NCBI GenBank assembly: GCA_013396915.1
Contig: VWZL01000445.1
Location: 442,191-506,190, forward strand
Length of the DNA stretch: 64,000 bases
Direction: 5' to 3'
DNA from: Stercorarius parasiticus
Lineage: Eukaryota; Chordata; Aves; Charadriiformes; Stercorariidae
Shown: positions 58,801 to 64,000 of the stretch, one piece after another
Layout of the letters: the number at the start of each line of letters is the position of its first letter
How positions within the stretch are numbered: position 1 is the first letter of the stretch
Program-made: the position numbers and the translations under genes
The notes under the pieces: model-generated
Database searches by the model: none
What the model was told of the DNA's origin: nothing
Seen by the model: only the letters and a program-made list of their open reading frames with translations

Positions 58801-61800
58801 TGAGAGTTCAGATCAAACCAAACTCCAGCCCTCTCAGCTCCAGAAGACTAAGGCAAGAGGAAGACAGACATTTTAGCCAGTGCCAAGAAAGGGACAGCAT
58901 TGTACCTTCTTTACTTCATATCTGCATTAGCTACGCACATGAAATACCCCTCCATGCTCGCATTGTTCTGCAGTGCCTGCTGGAGCCTTCCCTTCTGTTT
59001 TGCCCTACACCACACACTGACTCTCCCCACACGTGACAGCGACCACCTCTATGTTCATAGAAAAATGAGAGTTTCCCTACCGGCCCATTACTCCCCCAAA
59101 GCCATAGTCCACAATATGATCCGTCGGGGACTGGATGTCGTTCTTGGAGGAGGCCTTATCGTCCAGCAGCGGTCCACTGCTTGCCTCACTGTCTGCCTTC
59201 TGGCTCAGGCTGTCGGAGAACGCATCATCCCTAGGGAAAGGAGACCCCATCAGTACCAGGGCTCTGCCCCAGGAGAGTGGCTAGGGCCCAGCCACAGCGT
59301 GGACCTGAACATCACCACTCCAGCAGCTCCAGACTTTGTCAACAGGGGCTTGGACCAAGGCCACCACTTCAGACAGTACCCAGAGCTTGGAAAAAGCGAA
59401 TGTCAGGTTTCCATATCACCCTGCGCTGTAGCTGCCATTTCAATGAATCCAGGTACAGTAACAGTGCTTGTAACAGAAGTGGCATTTGTGAAGGACCTTG
59501 GGATCTGCCTGCAGGCCAGGTGGCACTGAACAATGCCAGGTCAACATACACAGCGGGCAAGGCCAACATTAAGCCTGGGTCATGCCGCTTCAAGCGGTCA
59601 ATGACAGACAGGGCTCAGGCACACTGAGGTACACTATTTAGTACTTGGCTTTACCAGCTTGAACAAGAAACATTCTGAGGCAATAAACGGAGACGAATAT
59701 GTGAACAGATCCAGACTTCTCACCAAAGTCACTAAATCAGGGAAAATCTAGCCACCTATTTTAGGTGTCTAAATAATGGACCTCATGTCAGTATGTGATT
59801 TTAAAAACCTAGATCAACACGCGCCACTTTACTCACATGTCTTGCACCACAATGTACTGGTGGGGTATGAGGCCATCCACACCGTTATGTCTCCCTTCCC
59901 ACCAGTCTTCTGATGCTCGATGGTACAGGAGCAGCGAGGCCCCTTTCTTAAAGGAGAGCTCTCGTGGAGACCGTCCAATGTAGTCAAACTTTGCTATGGC
60001 TTCAATCTGCTCCACTTCTGCAAAGGAGAGAAGCACAGAGAAAAGCTCAGTTCAACAATCACAAGGGCACAATAAATCCTAGAAAGAGGCATCTCATCAG
60101 AACAGCACTAATGCTGTCCTAGCTTCCCGAGAGTATCTTACACTGAGTACAAACCATCCTATTTTTAGACTGATCAATTCTTTTTGTTCTTCCAGCCTTC
60201 CTGGACTTTCTCACAGACTCACAACTACCAGCAATTACAAAAAGCTACAAACCAGATGGGGAGTAGTTGAAATCTCCCTGTGTGCATATCTCATCGCCAC
60301 CCACACTCCCATTTTCTACCTATAAAGTAATTTCTTCAGTTAGAGAACCCCATTATCCTCCAAACTGGGATCTTGTCAAGCTGTGTCAGACACTGTGATC
60401 AAAGCCCCGTTTACCTTCTCTTCCTTTCCTTATCCTGGAGACAGTTTGGTCTGAATTATTGATGAGGAACAAATTCCCCCTTTGGGGATCCCCATAGAAA
60501 CGATGACACCGGCTCTGTCCAGGCAGCTGCTCTGCGTCACACTCCCACATCTGCAGACTTTCCAGCACTCTATCTCACCACTTCTCCACTTTCTCTAGTT
60601 TAAGCTCTACCAAATACCAGGGATTCACAAATTGGGAGCTCAGGGCCTGAAATTCAAGAGGGCTGAGGCAGGACTTCACTTTGGGCAGTCGTGAGCACAC
60701 CAGGAACCTCTGAGCCCCTGGCCAAGGGCATCAGAGCAGGATGTGCACCCAGAGAGGAGCCCAGTTGGCACTGGGGAGCCTGTGGAGGAGCCCAGCTCTT
60801 CTGCAAATCTGTTTCCAGCTGGGAGCACTGAGTCCCAGAGAACCCGCAGCAGAGATGGCAAAGCAGCGACAGCGTTTCTCTCTGCACTGGCAGGAGCAAC
60901 CTGCACTCCACCTCACTTGTTCCCAGACAGGGCTGAAAAAGCAGGCTGCACCACCCAGCTACCTCTAGCCACTACCACAGCCAGGAAGCAAGCAGTTAAT
61001 GTACCTTGATTGAGACACCCGATCTTTTAAACCCCACCTGGAGACTGGCAGATGGGCGATAACAAAGCTAAACAGGGCAAATCTGCCCAGTTCCTCCAGA
61101 TCTGTCACATTCTCATTAAAACATGGAAACTTGCTCTGCTCCATCTGCCTCCTCACTAACCGCAGGCTTAGCATCAGCAGCAATCAGGATGCGACCTGTC
61201 GCTCTGTTCAGCCACAAAACCCACACAGAGGAGGAGATACTGGAGGAGGACATGGGAGATGCTGCCTCAGATCCCTGCCCCATTCATTCCCCACCTCACG
61301 TGGGACAGGACGGGTCACTTTAACACAACAATTCTCCCCAGCTTAAAATACACACCCACAGCAATAGGAGCGGCAGGGTGTTGTTGGGGAGCACTGCAGC
61401 AGGTCAACGGGGAATGCTCTGGAGGAAACGTAGCAGGGCAGGCAACCAGAAGGGGTCTCACAGCCCTTATGAAACATTGAGTTTCGCAGCAGGGAGGGTG
61501 TGCGGAGCGAGGGAGGTGGGAAGAATGAATATGTAAATTCACAAAATAAAGCTGCTCCTCTTCTCCACACTTGCACCACAGTTAATCACCCGGAAACTCC
61601 AATCACAGCTATTAATGTGACCATCAAAGCATAAAATTGGCTAAATGTCAGCTTACTCTCCTTCATCTTCTCGTCCTGTCGGCTCCTGTTTGTAGCTGAA
61701 AGCAGGTCCCGAGCTGTCTGGCCCAGCTGCGCCCTTCCCCTCCTCCCCGTGGTGCCAGCCACCCGGGCTAGCCCTCCTGCCACGGAAGGCGTCAGCGTTT

Positions 61801-63049
61801 GTCGGGGCAGGACACATCCAAGGGAATAGCGGCCACCAGGAAAGCAGAAGAGGCATTCGGCTGCCCAGTGCCCTTCCAACGCAGCAAAGTCCTGCCACTA
61901 AATGGTGGTGTGGGGCTGCAGGTTCGCGGCCCCTCCACAGTGCCAGCGGGATCTCCTGGGCTCATCCCATGGCCATGCTGCCGGTGCTTCAGGGGTGCGG
62001 GAAGCCCAGCGCTTCCTCCTGCATTGGTACGGCGTCCTGGAGCGAACACGCTCCTTGCCCAGCTCTGTCAGCACCCTCATTTCCATGCTCTTTGTGATCA
62101 CCCTGAGCTTTGAAGCTTTTACTAAGAGCCTGTATGTGAAACTCCGAGCTGGTTTACACAGAAGTGCAGGCAGATGGGAGCTTGCAGAGCGCTGGACCCA
62201 AGCCTCCTCCAGAGCATTAGAAAACACTGATGACGCACCCAGTTGCAAGGGACTCACACCCGGCTGCACCCCTCCGCACACTCCAGGCTCACAACACATC
62301 CTGCTTCGCCCGCTGCAGCCGGGCGGCTCCACTGGCAGGCGGTGGGAGCAGGAATGCGCAGGCAGGTACTTCCTCACCAAAGCAAACAGAACCAGCTGCG
62401 GGAAACCAGGCTGCAGCTCACTCGAATACAGGGCATTTAATTTCTGCTCAACAGGGGACGATCCACAGCATAATGAAACCAGATGAACAATGCCTGCACT
62501 TCAGAGGGCCCCCAACCTTTACTGTTCTCCCCGCGATGCACCCGAGGGCCTTGAGTGAACAGAGCTGGTCTCCCCCATGTCACCCCCTGTCTCCCCTACT
62601 GGTTTTGTGAGCCATTTCACACAGCATGTCCTCACCATCGCATGGCTGCATGTAAGCACAGATGACAAGGAAAAAAAAAAGTCATATGTGGGATTAATGG
62701 AATCTCATAGAACAGCTCCGAAAAACCAATCCCTGTATCCCGCCAGGGAGTCAGACCACTGCGAAGGTCCATGCACACTCTATGGGGAAAATCTATACGT
62801 AACATTTGTTAATATGCATGCTCATTACTAAGCACACAAAAACGTCAACCCCGACCCCGACTAAAGTGCCAGAGACTAATCCAGCCTCTGATCTGATGAG
62901 GGGTGAAGTGCACACTGCTTTCTGGCATCCACAGCTCTTCTAACACAGACCCCATTTTCTGCTGCTCACCTTCGTCACTGGTGTGTGGCTCCGTGCCGTT
63001 GTCATGGTCAACTTCATCGATGGTGCCTGGCTCGCTGTGCGGGCTGTCA
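55464..63049 (-). CDS. SRGAP3: SRGAP3 SLIT-ROBO Rho GTPase-activating protein 3, 3' part (five exons, 5' partial)
   Basis: srGAP3 (WRP, MEGAP) is an inverse-F-BAR, RhoGAP and SH3 protein at the plasma membrane of neurons. It promotes Rac1 GTP hydrolysis downstream of SLIT-ROBO and binds WAVE1. Join on the minus strand: 63049-62970, 60017-59837, 59230-59081, 58715-58388, 55880-55464. All borders are AG/GT and every codon phase joins, giving about 385 residues: an acidic linker, the SH3 domain, and the complete serine/proline-rich C-terminal tail to the stop codon. The F-BAR and RhoGAP exons lie beyond the right edge. The tail ending SADKSGTM identifies SRGAP3 and not SRGAP1 or SRGAP2, and the neighbouring RAD18 supports this. 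No damaging change is seen. Confidence 0.96.
55881..58387 (-). other. SRGAP3: SRGAP3 last intron (2.5 kb)
   Basis: No exon is recognised inside. The left part is GC-rich, the middle (56560-57030) AT-rich. The stretch at 58165-58240, with TCTTTTATTAGACCAACTGA, resembles an old dispersed amniote repeat, but I cannot name it. Confidence 0.65.
58165..58240. repeat. Possible old interspersed repeat fragment
   Basis: The phrase TTTTATTAGACCAACTGATA followed by CAGTTGGAAAA recalls a repeat tail seen in several amniote genomes. This is recognition from memory only. Family and limits are unknown. Confidence 0.25.
58388..58715 (-). CDS. SRGAP3: SRGAP3 penultimate coding exon
   Basis: A 328-nt exon with acceptor TTCTTTGCAG and donor GTAAGA. 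It encodes [20 protein letters not shown], then [40 protein letters not shown] and the end [17 protein letters not shown]. It is rich in Ser, Pro and Arg and probably disordered. It matches the SRGAP3 tail and carries many possible phosphorylation sites. It begins with the last base of an Arg codon and ends in phase 0. Confidence 0.96.
58716..59080 (-). other. SRGAP3: SRGAP3 intron (365 bp)
   Basis: A short intron with donor GTAGGG and acceptor TTTGCAG. Nothing else is recognised in it. Confidence 0.85.
59081..59230 (-). CDS. SRGAP3: SRGAP3 exon after the SH3 domain
   Basis: A 150-nt exon with acceptor TTTCCCTAG and donor GTAGGG, encoding [20 protein letters not shown], then [20 protein letters not shown] and DYGFGGVMG plus two bases of Arg. 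It is acidic and serine-rich and links the SH3 domain to the tail. It completes the Met codon opened by the SH3 exon. The donor is weaker than the GTAAG consensus. Confidence 0.95.
59231..59836 (-). other. SRGAP3: SRGAP3 intron (606 bp)
   Basis: Intronic sequence with no recognised feature. The long plus-strand frame running from 58900 to 59529 crosses an exon on the other strand and is a shadow. Confidence 0.8.
59837..60017 (-). CDS. SRGAP3: SRGAP3 SH3-domain exon
   Basis: A 181-nt exon with acceptor CTCCTTTGCAG and donor GTGAGT. It encodes [40 protein letters not shown] and [19 protein letters not shown]. The SH3 hallmarks are present: the KFDY of the RT loop, the tandem Trp pair of the ligand pocket, and the PHQY at the 3-10 helix. 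In srGAP3 this domain binds proline-rich partners such as WAVE1 and the ROBO1 tail. It begins with two bases of a Glu codon. Confidence 0.98.
60018..62969 (-). other. SRGAP3: SRGAP3 intron before the SH3 exon (2.95 kb)
   Basis: Moderately GC-rich intron. No further exon is needed, because the codon phases of the flanking exons join (GAA G + AA). The plus-strand frame at 61902-62486 (194 codons) has no recognisable domain and is not called. Confidence 0.75.
62970..63049 (-). CDS. SRGAP3: SRGAP3 exon between the RhoGAP and SH3 domains
   Basis: An 80-nt exon with acceptor TTTATTTCAG and donor GTGAGC. It encodes [20 protein letters not shown] then PHTSDE, with one base before and one base after belonging to split codons. 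It is acidic and probably a flexible linker. The match to the SRGAP3 linker is close. Confidence 0.94.
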
Positions 63050-64000
63050 CTGAAATAAAATACACCATGCCTTCAAAGAAAGAATGAGATTTCTGTTCCC
63101 AAGGCACTTAGCAAAATAAGTTGTTGAAGGAAATTCTGGCCCCAGTGACACTTGAAAGAATTATGGTTTTAGTTTTTGTAGGACCGAGATGGTCATTTTA
63201 AATCACGTCAGATCTCTGAACTTGCTTTGAGAACAGCAGTCACTCGCGCCACGATCTTCAGGCCCAGAATATTATGTTCTGTTGCTCGTGCATCTTATTC
63301 ATATTTGGCAAAACAAATATAATAAAGTGATATCAAGTTAAAATGTTCCACATGCTCATTCACAATGAGTTTTAGCATTTTATCCTCTGCTTGCATCAGT
63401 AAGGATGGTGGCAGGTGATCAGCATCAGGGAAGATTAGGTCTCAGAAATGTATTAAACTTGCACGAAAATCAATTCAAGGCCGTTATAAACACTGGTTTC
63501 TTAAAACTCAGATCTGAATGTTGGTTTAGAATTCCAGCATCCTCCAGACTAATGTGTAACATCACTGACACTTCTAATGTGGCAATTTCTTTATGGAGTT
63601 TTCCTACCCTGGGTATACCAATAGGGTGAATTGTGCAGCAGAAGACGCGATGCGATGCAGTCACGCATGGCTGAGCCCGTCCCTGCTAATGCAAACTCAT
63701 CTGTCTTCTAATGCTGACAAAACAAAAGGAACTGGAAGGTTCAGGTTAACTTTGGGCTATGGAATTTCATCAAAATAGCAAATTATGATGGAATGACGGG
63801 ACTTTATTCAAAAATTCCAGCCTAGGAGGAATTTGGTTAGAATTGACCCAAATTTCTGGTTTGCTCTGAACATAGTTATGTGAATCTGCAGCTAAAAGAT
63901 TTGTTTATAAACATCAATATTTATATTGGAAACAATTTTCTCCTGAAGATTTTACTGAGGTTTATAGTGCTGAGTCAGCATGAGAAACATGGAAAGAAAA
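63050..64000 (-). other. SRGAP3: SRGAP3 intron, cut by the window edge
   Basis: AT-rich intron. The next upstream exon, expected near the end of the RhoGAP domain, was not found here and probably lies to the right. Confidence 0.7.

Noticed and set aside
58900..59529. Plus-strand frame of 209 codons in SRGAP3
   Set aside because: It crosses a well-supported minus-strand SRGAP3 exon and is its antisense shadow.
61902..62486. Plus-strand frame of 194 codons in an SRGAP3 intron
   Set aside because: No domain, no splice support and no similarity that I recognise. The flanking exons join without it.

Overview
The window is nuclear DNA from a vertebrate, almost certainly a bird. It holds split genes with GT-AG introns, a GC-rich CpG promoter block, and several short 5'-truncated CR1 LINE copies of the avian type. 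No prokaryotic gene organisation is present. The species cannot be fixed from the sequence. One stretch of 147 N (46774-46920) and one single N (18687) are assembly gaps.

Two protein-coding genes can be supported, both on the minus strand and both incomplete here. The left third (about 2124-18375) carries the 5' part of RAD18, the E3 ubiquitin ligase of post-replication repair. Five coding exons are readable: two that together make the RING finger, one linker exon, one long low-complexity exon, and the UBZ zinc-finger exon. Codon phases match at every junction. The first coding exon was not found, and the SAP and RAD6-binding exons lie beyond the left edge. The right end (51.7-63.05 kb) carries the 3' part of SRGAP3 (srGAP3/WRP/MEGAP), a Rac-directed GAP that shapes neuronal membranes. 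Five coding exons are readable, from just before the SH3 domain to the stop codon, followed by a probable 3' UTR of about 3.7 kb.

The order RAD18-SRGAP3 on one strand matches the arrangement I recall for human 3p25. The two genes work in unrelated pathways, and I see nothing that couples them beyond conserved synteny.

Between the RAD18 CpG island (about 18.16-19.05 kb) and the probable SRGAP3 poly(A) site (about 51.74 kb) lie about 33 kb without a recognisable gene. This desert holds four CR1 copies (35.8-46.5 kb), a GC/CpG-rich block around the assembly gap (46.5-47.8 kb), and several AT-rich stretches dense in POU-octamer, GATA, SOX and homeodomain motifs that look like enhancers. The best two are a 16-bp palindrome at 38.9 kb and a three-octamer cluster with an inverted repeat at 43.96 kb.

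The least expected signals are two unannotated exon candidates inside RAD18, next to the exon 5 donor. One is a 44-nt gap leading in frame into an open reading frame with a membrane-segment-like stretch and a stop. The other is a 63-nt in-frame cassette. A further signal is a perfect hairpin in the SRGAP3 3' UTR whose arms carry two Pumilio-type sites. All three are predictions from sequence only.
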